From Caldilinea sp. CFX5 (GTDB lineage Bacteria > Chloroflexota > Anaerolineae > Caldilineales > Caldilineaceae), in assembly GCA_021405325.1 (NCBI GenBank), contig QWII01000009.1:62001-126000 (forward strand): DNA of 64,000 nucleotides. Reading direction: 5' to 3'. The notes under the pieces are model-generated. The model saw only the letters and a program-made list of their open reading frames with translations, did not search any database and was not told where the DNA came from. This document shows, one piece after another, positions 54,399 through 63,350 of this stretch. Position 1 is the first letter of the stretch. Each line of letters opens with the position of its first letter. The translations under genes were made by a program, and so were the position numbers.

Positions 54399-55094
54399 AT
54401 GACCACAACTACAGAAAGCCATTCGATTACCGACCAGTTACACGCCAAACCGCGCCCGCGCGAAACGGCCATGTTGGTGTTACAACGCGGCTCGGAGGCC
54501 GGCCGCCGCTGGCCCTTAGAACGCACGCGCACCCTGACCATCGGGCGGAGTGATGAATGTGACATTGCCCTCCCCGACCGGCAGGTCAGCCGCTATCATG
54601 CGCGCATCACCTGGCGCGGCGACGGCTACCAACTCGAAGACCTGGGCAGCAAAAATGGCACCCACGTCAACGGTCAGGCAGTCGAAGGCGCCATTCCCCT
54701 GCAAGATGGCGATGAGATTCAGATTGCCTTGCGCTTTAAATTGGCCTTTGTTGATGCCGGTGCAACGGCGCCATTGACCTTTGATAATGACAAGATCGGC
54801 CTGCGGCTGGACAAAGAGACGCGCCAGGTCTGGATCAATGGCATTCTGGCTGATCCGCCCCTCAGCCTGCACCAATATCGCTTGCTGGAAGTCCTGTGGG
54901 ATTCGGGCGGCGGCGTGGTGACGCGTGAACAGATTGTCGATGCCGTCTGGCCGGAAGCGAGCGGCGAAGGGGTGAGTGAACAGGCCATCGATGCCTTGGT
55001 GCGGCGACTGCGCGAACGCATCGGCGAGACGGACGAAGAGTTCCGCTACATTGTGACAGTGCGCGGTCACGGCTTCCGTTTGGAGAATCGTTGA
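54399..55094 (+). CDS. FHA-domain transcription regulator with winged helix
   Basis: 231 residues. The FHA domain (about 25-115) has the phosphopeptide residues in [17 protein letters not shown] and [10 protein letters not shown]. The C-terminal part (about 140-231) is an OmpR/PhoB-type winged helix: [25 protein letters not shown], then [12 protein letters not shown] and [12 protein letters not shown]. There is no receiver domain, so DNA binding may respond to FHA recognition of a phosphothreonine, probably put there by the adjacent kinase (inference). The last base of its stop is shared with the next frame, so hemW is likely coupled. Confidence 0.88.
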   Translation: MTTTTESHSITDQLHAKPRPRETAMLVLQRGSEAGRRWPLERTRTLTIGRSDECDIALPDRQVSRYHARITWRGDGYQLEDLGSKNGTHVNGQAVEGAIPLQDGDEIQIALRFKLAFVDAGATAPLTFDNDKIGLRLDKETRQVWINGILADPPLSLHQYRLLEVLWDSGGGVVTREQIVDAVWPEASGEGVSEQAIDALVRRLRERIGETDEEFRYIVTVRGHGFRLENR

Positions 55095-56413
55095 ACGGCC
55101 AAACTGTTACCCAACCGACCATGTCAGACGGCGCTGCGCTTGCGCCCCATTTGCTGCCAACGCCGGCGTTGTCACCCGCTACATCCGGGCGTTTGGGCTT
55201 ATACATTCATATCCCGTTCTGCGCCCAGAAGTGCCCCTACTGTGATTTCAACACCTATGCCGGTTTAGAAAAGCAGATTGGGGCCACGGTTGACGCGCTG
55301 TGCCGGGAGATGGCGCGCTGGCGCGCAACCGTGGCCGGGCGCCCCATCGACACCATCTTTTTCGGCGGCGGCACGCCCACCTTGCTGACGGCTGAACAGT
55401 TGACCCAATTGTTCACTGCCATTCAGCGTAACTTTGCCCTGACGCCGGGGTGCGAGATCAGCAGTGAAGCCAACCCCGGCACCGTTGATCGAGCCAAATT
55501 TGAACTTTTGCGCGCCCTGGGGGTCAACCGTTTGAGCCTTGGCGTCCAGAGTTTTCAGCCGGAAGAGTTGACCTTTTTGGGGCGCATCCATGATGTTAAT
55601 GATGTGTTTAAAGCCTTTGAAGCCGCTCGCGCCGCTGGCTTCACCAACATCAATCTCGACTTTATCTTTGGCTTGCCCGGCCAACCCCTGGAAAAGTGGG
55701 GCAAAACGCTGGCAGCAGCGCTTCGTCTGGGGCCGGAACATCTAAGTTTGTATAGCTTGATTGTCGAGCCGAATACGCCATTGCACCACTGGGTCGCCAC
55801 CGGCAAAGTCGCCGGGCCGGATGAGGATCTGGCGGCAACCCAGTACGAGTACGCCATGGAACAACTGGCGGCGGCCGGCTATCTCCATTATGAGATTTCC
55901 AACTGGGCCAAAGCGACGCCCGCCGATGTACATCTGCAAGCGCCCACGTTGACCGCCGACGCCGAACAGACCCCTGCGCTGGCGGCGCAACATAACTTGA
56001 TCTACTGGCGCAATCAGGAATATCTGGGGATTGGTCCCGGCGCCCATAGTCATCTCTGGTTTAGCGCGGCGAATGGCCAAGTGGGCCGCCGTCGTTGGGG
56101 CAATCGCAAACCGGTGCCGGGCTATGTCAAACGGATCGATGGCGGGGATGCGGTGGAAGAGTTTTGTGAAGAGAGCGACGCCCGTGGCGCGATGGGTGAA
56201 ACAATGATGTTGGGGCTACGGCTGCTACGCGAAGGCGTACCCTTTCAACGCTTTGCCGCCATGCACCAGGTTGATCTGCGTGAAGTTTTCGCCAAACCGA
56301 TTGCCCAATTACAAGGCTGGGGGCTGATCGAACTTGACCCTGTACGCATCCGGCTGTCGCCACGCGGCGTTTTGCTAGGCAACCAGGTTTTCACTTATTT
56401 CTTACCTGATTAG
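55091..56413 (+). CDS. hemW: HemW-like radical SAM protein (heme chaperone family)
   Basis: A 440-residue radical SAM protein. CAQKCPYC (C44, C48, C51) is the CxxxCxxC cluster site, followed by the IHIPFC context, [10 protein letters not shown] and the HemW-type SLGVQSFQ and [11 protein letters not shown]. HemW binds heme and delivers it to respiratory enzymes; true coproporphyrinogen oxidase HemN has a different extra Cys set. Start TTG 55091 overlaps the FHA stop; ATG 55121 is an alternative. The N-terminal 34 residues precede the conserved part either way. Confidence 0.9.
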   Translation: MNGQTVTQPTMSDGAALAPHLLPTPALSPATSGRLGLYIHIPFCAQKCPYCDFNTYAGLEKQIGATVDALCREMARWRATVAGRPIDTIFFGGGTPTLLTAEQLTQLFTAIQRNFALTPGCEISSEANPGTVDRAKFELLRALGVNRLSLGVQSFQPEELTFLGRIHDVNDVFKAFEAARAAGFTNINLDFIFGLPGQPLEKWGKTLAAALRLGPEHLSLYSLIVEPNTPLHHWVATGKVAGPDEDLAATQYEYAMEQLAAAGYLHYEISNWAKATPADVHLQAPTLTADAEQTPALAAQHNLIYWRNQEYLGIGPGAHSHLWFSAANGQVGRRRWGNRKPVPGYVKRIDGGDAVEEFCEESDARGAMGETMMLGLRLLREGVPFQRFAAMHQVDLREVFAKPIAQLQGWGLIELDPVRIRLSPRGVLLGNQVFTYFLPD

Positions 56414-56427
56414 GATCAGGATCAAGC

Positions 56428-56490
56428 TTGCTCGTAGCCGGTCCATGACCGGCGTCGGGGTCGCCGGTCACGAACTGGCTGCGAGCGAGT
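56428..56490. repeat. Imperfect hairpin between hemW and coaD
   Basis: The arms, built on GCTCG-TAGCCGGT and ACCGGCG, pair imperfectly with CGCCGGTCACG and CTGCGAGC. Possible terminator of the hemW transcript. Confidence 0.6.
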
Positions 56491-56531
56491 AGGAGCCTAG
56501 TCGATACCCCGATTCAAGAAAGTTTTGTTTT

Positions 56532-57068
56532 ATGACGCGGGCACTCTACCCAGGCACCTTCGACCCGATTCACAACGGTCACATTGACATTGCCAGCCGG
56601 GCCAGCCTGATTTTTGATGAATTGGTCTTAGCCGTTTATGATGCACCTCCGAAGAAATTGCTCTTTAGCACCGAAGAGCGCCTGGCCTTGGCCGAAGAAG
56701 CGCTCAGTTATCTCAAGAATGTTCGGATCACCACCTATACGGGGTTGACGGTGGCCTGCGCACGTCAGCATGGCGCCAACGTAATTATTCGCGGCTTGCG
56801 TAACGTCGCCGACTTTGAATACGAACATCAGATCGGGTTGGCCAATCGGCAGTTAGCGAGTGATGTCGAGTTGTGTTGTCTCTTTTGCAACACCAACTAC
56901 GCCTATCTCAGCGCGACGATCCTAAAAGAAGTCGCCAGCCTGGGTGGCGACAGCTCGTCCTGGGCGCCCACGCATGTCCAGGAAGCGCTCCAGCACAAGT
57001 TCGGCCAACGTCCACCGCTGCCGCCAAGCACGGCGGGGCGGGGGCCGAAGATGTCGCATCATGATTAG
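56532..57068 (+). CDS. coaD: Phosphopantetheine adenylyltransferase
   Basis: A 178-residue CoaD, fourth enzyme of CoA synthesis, forming dephospho-CoA from phosphopantetheine and [17 protein letters not shown] contains the T/HxGH nucleotidyl-transferase motif (residues 9-17), and the C-terminal part has the [19 protein letters not shown] motif as [15 protein letters not shown]. Length is slightly above the usual 160 because of a Pro-rich tail of about 15 residues. A hairpin of the GTAGACAG family starts on its last bases. Confidence 0.95.
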   Translation: MTRALYPGTFDPIHNGHIDIASRASLIFDELVLAVYDAPPKKLLFSTEERLALAEEALSYLKNVRITTYTGLTVACARQHGANVIIRGLRNVADFEYEHQIGLANRQLASDVELCCLFCNTNYAYLSATILKEVASLGGDSSSWAPTHVQEALQHKFGQRPPLPPSTAGRGPKMSHHD

Positions 57069-57146
57069 GTCGGCAGGTAGACAGATAGACAGGTAGACAA
57101 GTATCATCTGCGCATTGTTCCTGTCTACCTGTCTACCTGCCGACCT
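57067..57146. repeat. Hairpin with GGTAGACAGATAGAC tandem units
   Basis: 27-bp arms (57067-57093, 57120-57146) with one mismatch and a 26-bp loop. Same unit family as 5585-5647, 51 kb away. Its left arm starts at the coaD stop. Confidence 0.87.
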
Positions 57147-57196
57147 GTCTCCGTTACTTAATAAACTATTATTCACGAAAAGCCGGGAGACCATCC

Positions 57197-57673
57197 ATGG
57201 CGATCCTACAGTTGATCGATCAACTTGCCGATGCCTTAAACCGGGGGCGGCCCATTCCGTTATCGTCGCTACGGGTGATCGACGCCAATGAATTTGCCCA
57301 ACTCATTGAGCGGATGCGGATTAGCGTCCCTAGTTCGATCATGGAAAGTGAACGCACGCTGGCGCAGCGCGACCACATTCTGGCCGAAGCGCAAGCCGAA
57401 GCCGAACGCTTGATCCAACAAGCGAAACAGCGCGCCATGGAGATTATTAGCCAGGACGCGCTCATGCAGACCGCGCGCAAAGAGGCCGACCGCATTCTGG
57501 ACGAAAGTCGTGGCGCTGCGCAACGACGGGCCGCCGAAGCGGATCGCTATGCGGTCCAGGTCTTGGAAGATCTGGCGCAGAAACTGCAAGTGACAATGAA
57601 ACAGGTCGATAATGGCATTCAGTTGATGAAAAACAATCGCCTCGCTGCCGGCCTCGCTGATGAGGATGAATAA
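57197..57673 (+). CDS. Coiled-coil protein (DivIVA/ATPase-b-like), Chloroflexota conserved
   Basis: 158 residues. A short globular N-terminus (1-40) is followed by a long Ala/Glu/Arg/Gln-rich coiled coil (about 50-140: RTLAQRDHILAEAQAEAERL, DRILDESRGAAQRRAAEADR) and an acidic end. No membrane helix is seen, so it is not an F0 b subunit, although the coil resembles one. I know this kind of gene in this neighbourhood in Chloroflexota between coaD and yceD, but its job is unknown. It is co-directional, with a strong hairpin after the stop. Confidence 0.7.
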   Translation: MAILQLIDQLADALNRGRPIPLSSLRVIDANEFAQLIERMRISVPSSIMESERTLAQRDHILAEAQAEAERLIQQAKQRAMEIISQDALMQTARKEADRILDESRGAAQRRAAEADRYAVQVLEDLAQKLQVTMKQVDNGIQLMKNNRLAAGLADEDE

Positions 57674-57676
57674 GAG

Positions 57677-57725
57677 GGGGAAAGCGCTCCCGGCGGGTCC
57701 GTGATCCGTCGGGAGCGCTTTCCCC
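57677..57725. terminator. GC-rich hairpin after the coiled-coil gene
   Basis: GGGGAAAGCGCTCCC and its complement (57677-57691, 57711-57725) around an imperfectly paired loop. No poly-T follows. It separates this gene from the strong promoter at 57763. Confidence 0.65.
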
Positions 57726-57762
57726 GTCGCCAACAGTTGAAAAGCTTTGCTTTGCTGATTGT

Positions 57763-57791
57763 TTGACATGATCCCCGACTCGCGGTATAAT
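57763..57791 (+). promoter_or_regulatory. Consensus promoter for the yceD-rpmF-fab cluster
   Basis: TTGACA (57763-57768), a 17-bp spacer and TATAAT (57786-57791), both exact consensus, 77 bp before the ATG of DUF177. Confidence 0.8.
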
Positions 57792-57867
57792 GACCAAATG
57801 TCTTGAAGACAGTGAGGTAGCATTTACACTGCCGTGGAGCTACATCTGAGCGCAGCGAGAAAAGATC

Positions 57868-58461
57868 ATGCAATATAATGTCGCTCAATTATTAAAGGAG
57901 CCGGTCGGCGCGGTACGGCGGTATCAACTGAATGAAGACCTGAGCGAGCTGGATGCAGAGCTACAGTTGCTCAGCCCGTTGATGGGAACGGTACAGATCA
58001 TGCGCACCAATAGCGGCGTGTTAGTGACGGGTGAGTTAGGGACGGCGGCCCGGGTGACTTGTGGCCGCTGCAATGAGCCAATCGTCATGCCGCTACGCAT
58101 TCAGCTTGAAGAGAGCTTTCGGCCGCTAACCGAAGTTGAGACGGGGCGCTATCTACGCCCGGATGAGTTTGAGGGGGAGACCGAAGATTTTGAAGATGAA
58201 GCGCTGTTGATCGACGAGCATCACATTCTGGATTTGCGGGAAGTTGTGCGTCAGAATATTTGGCTGGCCATGCCCATGTATCCCGGTTGCAACTGGCTGG
58301 GGGCGGGCGAATGTCCCAACTGGCTGGCCCAACAGACTGCCTTGCAGGCAAGCCCACAAGATGCGGCAGAAGATGACGATGCTTTGCCGGAAGGGGTTGA
58401 TCCACGTTGGGCGGCGCTCTTAAAGCTTCGCCTGGATGATAAAGAAAAAGATTCCGAGTAA
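57868..58461 (+). CDS. yceD: DUF177 / YceD family protein
   Basis: A 197-residue YceD-like protein encoded next to rpmF, as in most bacteria, and thought to be involved in 23S rRNA processing or ribosome assembly. TCGRCNEPIVMPLRI (about 52-66) is the conserved Cys-pair region, followed by the acidic FEGETEDFEDEALLIDEHHILDLREVVR pattern, here around residues 92-120. It is driven by the promoter at 57763, with a short leader and a weak ribosome site. The downstream gene is rpmF after 118 bp. Confidence 0.87.
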   Translation: MQYNVAQLLKEPVGAVRRYQLNEDLSELDAELQLLSPLMGTVQIMRTNSGVLVTGELGTAARVTCGRCNEPIVMPLRIQLEESFRPLTEVETGRYLRPDEFEGETEDFEDEALLIDEHHILDLREVVRQNIWLAMPMYPGCNWLGAGECPNWLAQQTALQASPQDAAEDDDALPEGVDPRWAALLKLRLDDKEKDSE

Positions 58462-58579
58462 AATTTGTTTTATTTCTGACGCCTGCAGCGTGAGTCAGAA
58501 GAAAAACGATAAAATTGTTACGAAATAAATTGGCACAAAATTTGCTGTATGCATTCGAGTGATCTAAAGGAGTTGTGAA

Positions 58580-58774
58580 ATGGTACCGCTACCAAAACGT
58601 AAATTGAGCAAAGGTCGCCGCAACCGCCGCCGCGCCCATGACGCTATCGGGATTCCGAAGTTGGTGGAATGCAGCAACTGTCACCAGATGATGTTGCCGC
58701 ACCGGGTCTGCCCGCACTGCGGCCACTATAAAGGCAGACAGTTGCTCGACATTGCTACTGACACCAAGGCGTAA
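58580..58774 (+). CDS. rpmF: 50S ribosomal protein L32
   Basis: A 64-residue L32. It begins VPLPKRKLSKGRRNRRRAHD and has two zinc-type Cys pairs, CSNCHQM and CPHCGHYKG, the zinc-binding form of L32. Location after yceD and before fabD is the standard arrangement. AAAGGAG lies 8 bases before the ATG. An imperfect hairpin (TTCTGAC...GTCAGAA, 58474-58500) sits in its leader. Confidence 0.97.
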   Translation: MVPLPKRKLSKGRRNRRRAHDAIGIPKLVECSNCHQMMLPHRVCPHCGHYKGRQLLDIATDTKA

Positions 58775-58791
58775 CCGAGCTGTCACTGAAG

Positions 58792-58824
58792 GGATTTGGG
58801 CATCTGTTCCAAATCCTTTTTTAT
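58792..58824 (+). terminator. Intrinsic terminator after rpmF
   Basis: GGATTTGG (58792-58799) pairs with CCAAATCC (58809-58816), followed by TTTTTTATTTTT. It would end part of the yceD-rpmF transcripts before fabD. Confidence 0.78.
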
Positions 58825-58870
58825 TTTTACGGGACTGACACAATCAGCGTGATTCGAGGAACTTTGCCGC

Positions 58871-59860
58871 ATGACTGCATTCCCATTTATTCCCGCCATT
58901 GGCGCTACCGCTTTTCTCTTTCCCGGCCAGGGGAGCCAGGAAGTTGGTATGTTACAGGAATTGTGCCAACAGTATGAGGTCGCACGCGCAACCTTTGCCG
59001 AAGCCGACGACCTTTTGGGGGTCAACCTAAGCGAACTCTGTTGGCAAGGCCCCGAAGAACAGCTCACCGACACGATCAATGCCCAGCCGGCATTACTGAC
59101 GGCCGGTGTGGCTGTTCTGCGCGTCTTACAACAGGAACTGGGCGACCCGATCAAGCAAAACGCCGCCAGTGGCGCAACTTTTGTCGCCGGCCATAGCATG
59201 GGCGAGTATACGGCGTTGGTGGCAGCCGGTTGTTTAACATTTGCGCATGGTTTACGCTTGGTGCGCGAACGGGGTCGCTTAATGAAACAAGCCGGCGTCC
59301 AGCAGCCCGGTATGATGGCCGCCATCTTGGGGCTGGATGAAGCGAAAGTGGCGACGATCTGCGCCGAAGCCAGCGCGCAGGGAGGCATTGCCCAGGTCGC
59401 CAACGACAATTGTCCGGGACAGGTGGTCATTTCCGGTGACAAAGCAGGCATGGAAGCCGCCATGAGCGCATTGAGCGCCGCCGGCGCCAAACGCGTCATG
59501 CCGCTGGCCGTAAGCATTGCCGCCCATAGCCCGCTGATGCAACCGGCAGCCGAAGAATTGCGCGCCGCGATCCAGGCCACGCCACTGGCTCCACCAGTGG
59601 CGCCGATTATCGGCAACACCACTGCCCACCCGTTGACCACCGTGGCGGCGATTCAGGACGAGTTAACGGCCCAGTTGACGGGCAGCGTCCGCTGGACGAC
59701 TTCCATGCAAACGGCGCTGGCCGCGGGTGTCAAGAGCTTTGTCGAACTCGGCCCCGGTGAGGTGTTGACTGGGCTGATCAAACGGATTGACCGTAGCGCC
59801 GAACGTTGGTCGCTCAATGCCGCGGCCAGTGTACAAGCGTATGTGCAGAAATTCCGCTAA
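58871..59860 (+). CDS. fabD: Malonyl-CoA:ACP transacylase
   Basis: A 329-residue FabD that loads malonate on acyl carrier protein for fatty acid synthesis. FLFPGQGSQ at about 16-24, the nucleophile motif GHSMGEYTAL (S109 as catalytic Ser), and the later catalytic-His context SIAAHSPLM are all present. Normal length is about 310. No acpP gene follows; acyl carrier protein must be encoded elsewhere. Downstream is a 23-bp-arm hairpin. Confidence 0.93.
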   Translation: MTAFPFIPAIGATAFLFPGQGSQEVGMLQELCQQYEVARATFAEADDLLGVNLSELCWQGPEEQLTDTINAQPALLTAGVAVLRVLQQELGDPIKQNAASGATFVAGHSMGEYTALVAAGCLTFAHGLRLVRERGRLMKQAGVQQPGMMAAILGLDEAKVATICAEASAQGGIAQVANDNCPGQVVISGDKAGMEAAMSALSAAGAKRVMPLAVSIAAHSPLMQPAAEELRAAIQATPLAPPVAPIIGNTTAHPLTTVAAIQDELTAQLTGSVRWTTSMQTALAAGVKSFVELGPGEVLTGLIKRIDRSAERWSLNAAASVQAYVQKFR

Positions 59861-59877
59861 GGCCATTCCAAAGAATA

Positions 59878-59935
59878 GAATCCCCCCTTCGGTCGGGGCG
59901 CCCGCAAGGGGACGCCCCGACCGAAGGGGGGATTC
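59878..59935. repeat. Long hairpin after fabD
   Basis: Perfect 23-bp GC-rich arms (59878-59900, 59913-59935) around a 12-bp loop. No T-tract. Confidence 0.82.
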
Positions 59936-60055
59936 TGGCAACAGCCTAACCGTTGCTGCGCTCAAAACTATATTCGCCATTTACCAAATTTAGCGTTATA
60001 ATGTAGACTCAAAACGATAGACCATAGCTTTAAGTAGCTTTTAGTGGGTGGGATC

Positions 60056-60799
60056 ATGAATTTTTCGGGGAAAAGTGCCTTAGTCACCGGCAGCAGCAGC
60101 GGCATTGGCGCCGCCATTGCGCAAGAACTGGCCGCCGGCGGCGCCAAAGTCGCCCTCCATTATCGCGGCAATGCCCAAGGCGCCGAAACGATTGCCGCCG
60201 CCATCCGCGAAAAAGGGGGCGAATGTGCGATCTATCAGGCCGACGTGAGTAATGCGGAACAGGCCGCCAATCTGGTCAAGCAGGTGCAGAGTGATCTGGG
60301 CAGCTTGGATATTTTGGTCAACAATGCCGGCACCACGCGCGACACCTTGCTTATGAGCATGAAGGAAGAAGAGTGGGACGCCGTCATCGACACCAACTTG
60401 AAGAGTGTTTACACGGTCACACGGGCGGCGTTGCGCGGAATGCTCAAGAATCGCTGGGGACGAATTATTAACATTAGCAGTGTCGTTGGGTTGACGGGGC
60501 AGGCCGGTCAGTCGAACTACGCCGCCAGCAAGGCGGGCATTATCGGTTTTACCAAGAGTCTGGCGCGCGAAGTCGCCAGTCGCAACATTACGGTCAATGC
60601 CGTGGCGCCTGGCTTTATCCCCACCGCGTTGACTGATGTTTTGAATGAAGAACAACGCAAGACGATTATCAGCAACACCCCTGTCGGGCGGATGGGCGCC
60701 CCTGAAGAGATTGCCTGGGCCGTCGCCTTTTTAGCTGCCGAACGCTCCGGTTTTATTACTGGTCAGGTGCTGACAGTGGACGGCGGCCTGGTGATGTAA
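60056..60799 (+). CDS. fabG: 3-oxoacyl-ACP reductase
   Basis: A 247-residue short-chain dehydrogenase that reduces 3-ketoacyl-ACP with NADPH. TGSSSGIG (11-18), NNAGT, and the catalytic S, Y-x-x-x-K set (NISSVVG, YAASKAG) are intact. ATG 60056 was chosen for the GGTGGGATC site before it; GTG 60044 is a less likely start. A TATAAT (59997-60002) upstream suggests its own weak promoter. A strong T-poor hairpin follows. It is separated from fabD by a hairpin rather than by acpP. Confidence 0.93.
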   Translation: MNFSGKSALVTGSSSGIGAAIAQELAAGGAKVALHYRGNAQGAETIAAAIREKGGECAIYQADVSNAEQAANLVKQVQSDLGSLDILVNNAGTTRDTLLMSMKEEEWDAVIDTNLKSVYTVTRAALRGMLKNRWGRIINISSVVGLTGQAGQSNYAASKAGIIGFTKSLAREVASRNITVNAVAPGFIPTALTDVLNEEQRKTIISNTPVGRMGAPEEIAWAVAFLAAERSGFITGQVLTVDGGLVM

Positions 60800-60816
60800 T
60801 TGATTGTCTGTAAATT

Positions 60817-60849
60817 ACAAACGAGGTTTCTGGCAGAAACCTCGTTTGT
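60817..60849. terminator. Hairpin after fabG
   Basis: ACAAACGAGGTTTC (60817-60830) pairs with GAAACCTCGTTTGT (60836-60849) around a short loop. Likely terminator although the T-run is short. Confidence 0.7.
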
Positions 60850-60879
60850 GAGCGACGGCCACTGGATCAGGAAAGAGAA

Positions 60880-61359
60880 ATGGCAGCGGAGAAGGATCGC
60901 AGCGAGCAAGCGCGCTCAACCGACTATCAACAAGTGATCAAAGAGCGCAAAGAGGCGCGCATCGCCGCTCTGCAAGCTCTGTATGAAATTGATTGTGTGC
61001 AACATCAACCGGGAACGGTGGTGGATGCACGGCTGGCAGAGAACCAACTTGGTACAGGCGGTAGCGCCTTTCTCCGCTGGTTGGTTAGTGGCGTTATCCG
61101 TCACCAGGCCGAACTGGATCAGTGGATTCATCAATTTGCGCCGGAATGGCCGGTGGATCAACTGGCAATTATTGACCGCAACATTCTCCGTATGGCGCTC
61201 TATGAAATCGGCGCCAAAGCCGGCGATGCTCCCCCGAAAGTTGTCATCAATGAAGCAGTCGAGTTAGCAAAAACTTTTGGCAGCGACAGCAGTCCGCGTT
61301 TTGTCAACGGCGTACTTGGCGCCGCGCTGCCGACGACACGAGGCAGATTGTCAGATTGA
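60880..61359 (+). CDS. nusB: Transcription antitermination protein NusB
   Basis: A 159-residue NusB with an extended N-terminus of about 25 residues. The core starts [15 protein letters not shown] and contains [12 protein letters not shown] and the typical [26 protein letters not shown] near the end. NusB binds boxA in ribosomal RNA leaders with NusE. The N-terminal extra residues are charged. Genes on either side (fabG, tatB) are co-directional. Confidence 0.94.
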   Translation: MAAEKDRSEQARSTDYQQVIKERKEARIAALQALYEIDCVQHQPGTVVDARLAENQLGTGGSAFLRWLVSGVIRHQAELDQWIHQFAPEWPVDQLAIIDRNILRMALYEIGAKAGDAPPKVVINEAVELAKTFGSDSSPRFVNGVLGAALPTTRGRLSD

Positions 61360-61445
61360 ATCATTAACAACAATTAATTGTCAATTGAGAATCAGTAATT
61401 GTTGATGATTTGATCCGGCTGATTTTAGAAATATCAGGGTAACTT

Positions 61446-62174
61446 ATGGAAGGTTTCTTTGGCATTGGAATCCAGGAACTGATCTTGATCGCCATTGTGG
61501 CGTTGATTGTGCTGGGGCCGGAACGGTTACCCGCTACCTTTCGCGAGATTGCCAAATTTATTCGGTATGTGCGCAATCTGACGAATGAGTTCACTACGCA
61601 GTTTGGCGATGACTTCAAAGCGTTGGAGGATCTGGATCCCCGTCGGATGCTCCAGCGCGAAATCGAGTCTATCGACGCCGAAGAAAATAAGGGCAAGCCG
61701 GCGACAACGAAACCAGCGACAACCACCGCCAAGCCTAAACCGGCCACCGCGACAACGGCCAAGACGACGACCACGACAACAACCCCCAAACCGGCAACTT
61801 CGACAACAACCACGAAGAGTACCACGAGCAGCACGACGGCCAAGCCGGCAACGGCGCAACCGGCGACCGAGACCAATGCCGCCACTGTATCAACGGCTGC
61901 TCCTGCCAATAGTGAAGCAGCTTCAACCGAAACCCCTGCGGTCACGGCGCCAGCCACCACCAGCGAAAATCGGATTGCGCCACCGCCGTTGACGACACCG
62001 GCGCCAGAACAGAGCAGTGCGCTCGTTGGCGCCGTGACCTACAATGGGTCAAGCAACGGGGTTGCGCCCAAAGAGAATGAGGCTACTGCCGCCGGCACAG
62101 AGACAACCAACGTCGCCGTTGCCACCAATGGCGCACAGGCGCATTCGACGCCCCAATCGGAACAATCGGCATAA
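61446..62174 (+). CDS. tatB: Twin-arginine translocase TatB/TatA-like protein with long Thr/Ala/Pro tail
   Basis: 242 residues. A single N-terminal helix (about 4-22: IGIQELILIAIVALIVLGPERLP) with the E-x-x-L-I-x-x-x-A-L/V-x-L-G-P-E-R-L-P hinge is typical of TatB. The amphipathic helix follows (ATFREIAKFIRYVRNLTNEF). After residue about 80 comes an unusual tail of about 160 residues, very rich in Thr, Ala, Pro and Lys and without secondary structure. It pairs with TatC at 62231. Whether A or B type cannot be decided firmly; the tail makes TatB more likely. Confidence 0.85.
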   Translation: MEGFFGIGIQELILIAIVALIVLGPERLPATFREIAKFIRYVRNLTNEFTTQFGDDFKALEDLDPRRMLQREIESIDAEENKGKPATTKPATTTAKPKPATATTAKTTTTTTTPKPATSTTTTKSTTSSTTAKPATAQPATETNAATVSTAAPANSEAASTETPAVTAPATTSENRIAPPPLTTPAPEQSSALVGAVTYNGSSNGVAPKENEATAAGTETTNVAVATNGAQAHSTPQSEQSA

Positions 62175-62230
62175 GGAGTTGGTAATGTCGGTCTTTTGTC
62201 CACCTGTCTAGTAGAGAAGGGAGTGATGCC

Positions 62231-63010
62231 GTGAGTCAGAAAGCAGCAGCCTTCGACCCCAATGAGGGGCAGATGTCGTTGATGGAGCATCTGATCGAAC
62301 TGCGGATGCGGTTGATGTGGATCTGTGGCGCCTTGGTGATCTGCACCGTTGTGGCGCTCTTCTTTTATAATCCTTTGGTGGCCTTTGTCACCAGTACGGC
62401 GCGTGAGATGGGCGTGCGCTTACAGATTCTCAATCCGCTGGATTCGATTGGGATCATCTTCCGCGTGAGCTTCACCGTGGGTACGGCAATGGCCCTGCCC
62501 GTGATTATTTATCATATTATCGCCTTTATGGCGCCGGGGTTATACCCGCATGAAAAACGCAACATCTTGCTGACAGTACCCGGTATCATCGTCCTCTTTG
62601 CCATTGGCGCCGCCTTTGCCTTTTTTGTGCTGCTGCCGGTGGCCGTCGGTTTTTTGAGTACGATCCTAACGGGCGTCTTTGAACAGGATTGGGCAGCGGA
62701 TCGCTATCTCAACTTTGTCACCCGCCTGGTCTTCTGGATTGGCGTCTCCTTTGAAATGCCGTTGGTGATTGCCGTGCTGTCGCGTATGGGTCTGGTCAGT
62801 GGGCCGGCGCTCTTGCGGGTCTGGCGGCAAGCATTTGTGGTCATTGCCATCGTCGCCGCCGCCATTACGCCTACGGTTGATCCGGTGAATATGGCGATTG
62901 TGATGCTGCCGTTGATTGCGCTCTTCTTTGGCAGCGTCGGTTTGGCTTACATGCTCTACAAGCCACGTGAAGTGCGTGACTTCTCCAAAGAGCCGTTTAT
63001 GAAGGAATAA
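62231..63010 (+). CDS. tatC: Sec-independent translocase TatC
   Basis: A 259-residue TatC with six membrane helices. SLMEHLIELRMRLMWI (about 17-32) matches the conserved MxxHLxELRxR N-terminal motif; the internal FxVSFTVG and the third-helix Pro-rich segment (APGLYPHEKR) follow. TatC recognises the twin-arginine signal with TatB. It starts at GTG 62231 with GGGAGTGATGCC upstream. Together with tatB it exports folded proteins. A GAGATT-family hairpin and terminator follow. Confidence 0.94.
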   Translation: MSQKAAAFDPNEGQMSLMEHLIELRMRLMWICGALVICTVVALFFYNPLVAFVTSTAREMGVRLQILNPLDSIGIIFRVSFTVGTAMALPVIIYHIIAFMAPGLYPHEKRNILLTVPGIIVLFAIGAAFAFFVLLPVAVGFLSTILTGVFEQDWAADRYLNFVTRLVFWIGVSFEMPLVIAVLSRMGLVSGPALLRVWRQAFVVIAIVAAAITPTVDPVNMAIVMLPLIALFFGSVGLAYMLYKPREVRDFSKEPFMKE

Positions 63011-63036
63011 GCTGCTGGTTTTGGTAGCAGAGATGA

Positions 63037-63106
63037 AGAGATAGAGAGATTCAGCGATTGAGTAAGTACCGTAGCTTAATCGCTGAATCTCTCTATCTCT
63101 TTTTTG
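63037..63106 (+). terminator. Hairpin and T-tract after tatC
   Basis: Perfect 23-bp arms (63037-63059, 63078-63100) of AGAGATAGAGAGATT type followed directly by TTTTTT. It has the form of an intrinsic terminator and belongs to the same unit family as 63351-63416 and 42477-42541. Confidence 0.85.
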
Positions 63107-63138
63107 ACGATATGATGGAGGATGATGGAAGGAACCAG

Positions 63139-63336
63139 ATGGCTGATCGCTTCACCCTCATTGCCCACAAACAAGAGGTGCGTCGCCGCCTCGAAGCCCT
63201 GCAACGTCAACTTGATCACGAACGCGCCAAACCTCAACCCAATCAACGCCGCATCCATCAACTCGAACGCCAGGCCGAACAACTGATGGCCGAAGAGTCA
63301 AATCTGCGCATTGCGATTGATCAGGCAAGCAGGTAG
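63139..63336 (+). CDS. Small coiled-coil protein
   Basis: A 65-residue, almost entirely helical protein (VRRRLEALQRQLDHERAKPQ, RIHQLERQAEQLMAEE) with a Pro-rich kink in the middle, so it may form a helical hairpin. ATG 63139 was chosen because GGAAGGA lies 5-6 bases upstream; the frame is open from 63058, but that leader overlaps the tatC terminator. The function is unknown. Flanked on both sides by hairpins of the same repeat family. Confidence 0.55.
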   Translation: MADRFTLIAHKQEVRRRLEALQRQLDHERAKPQPNQRRIHQLERQAEQLMAEESNLRIAIDQASR

Positions 63337-63350
63337 CAGTTATTTTGGGG

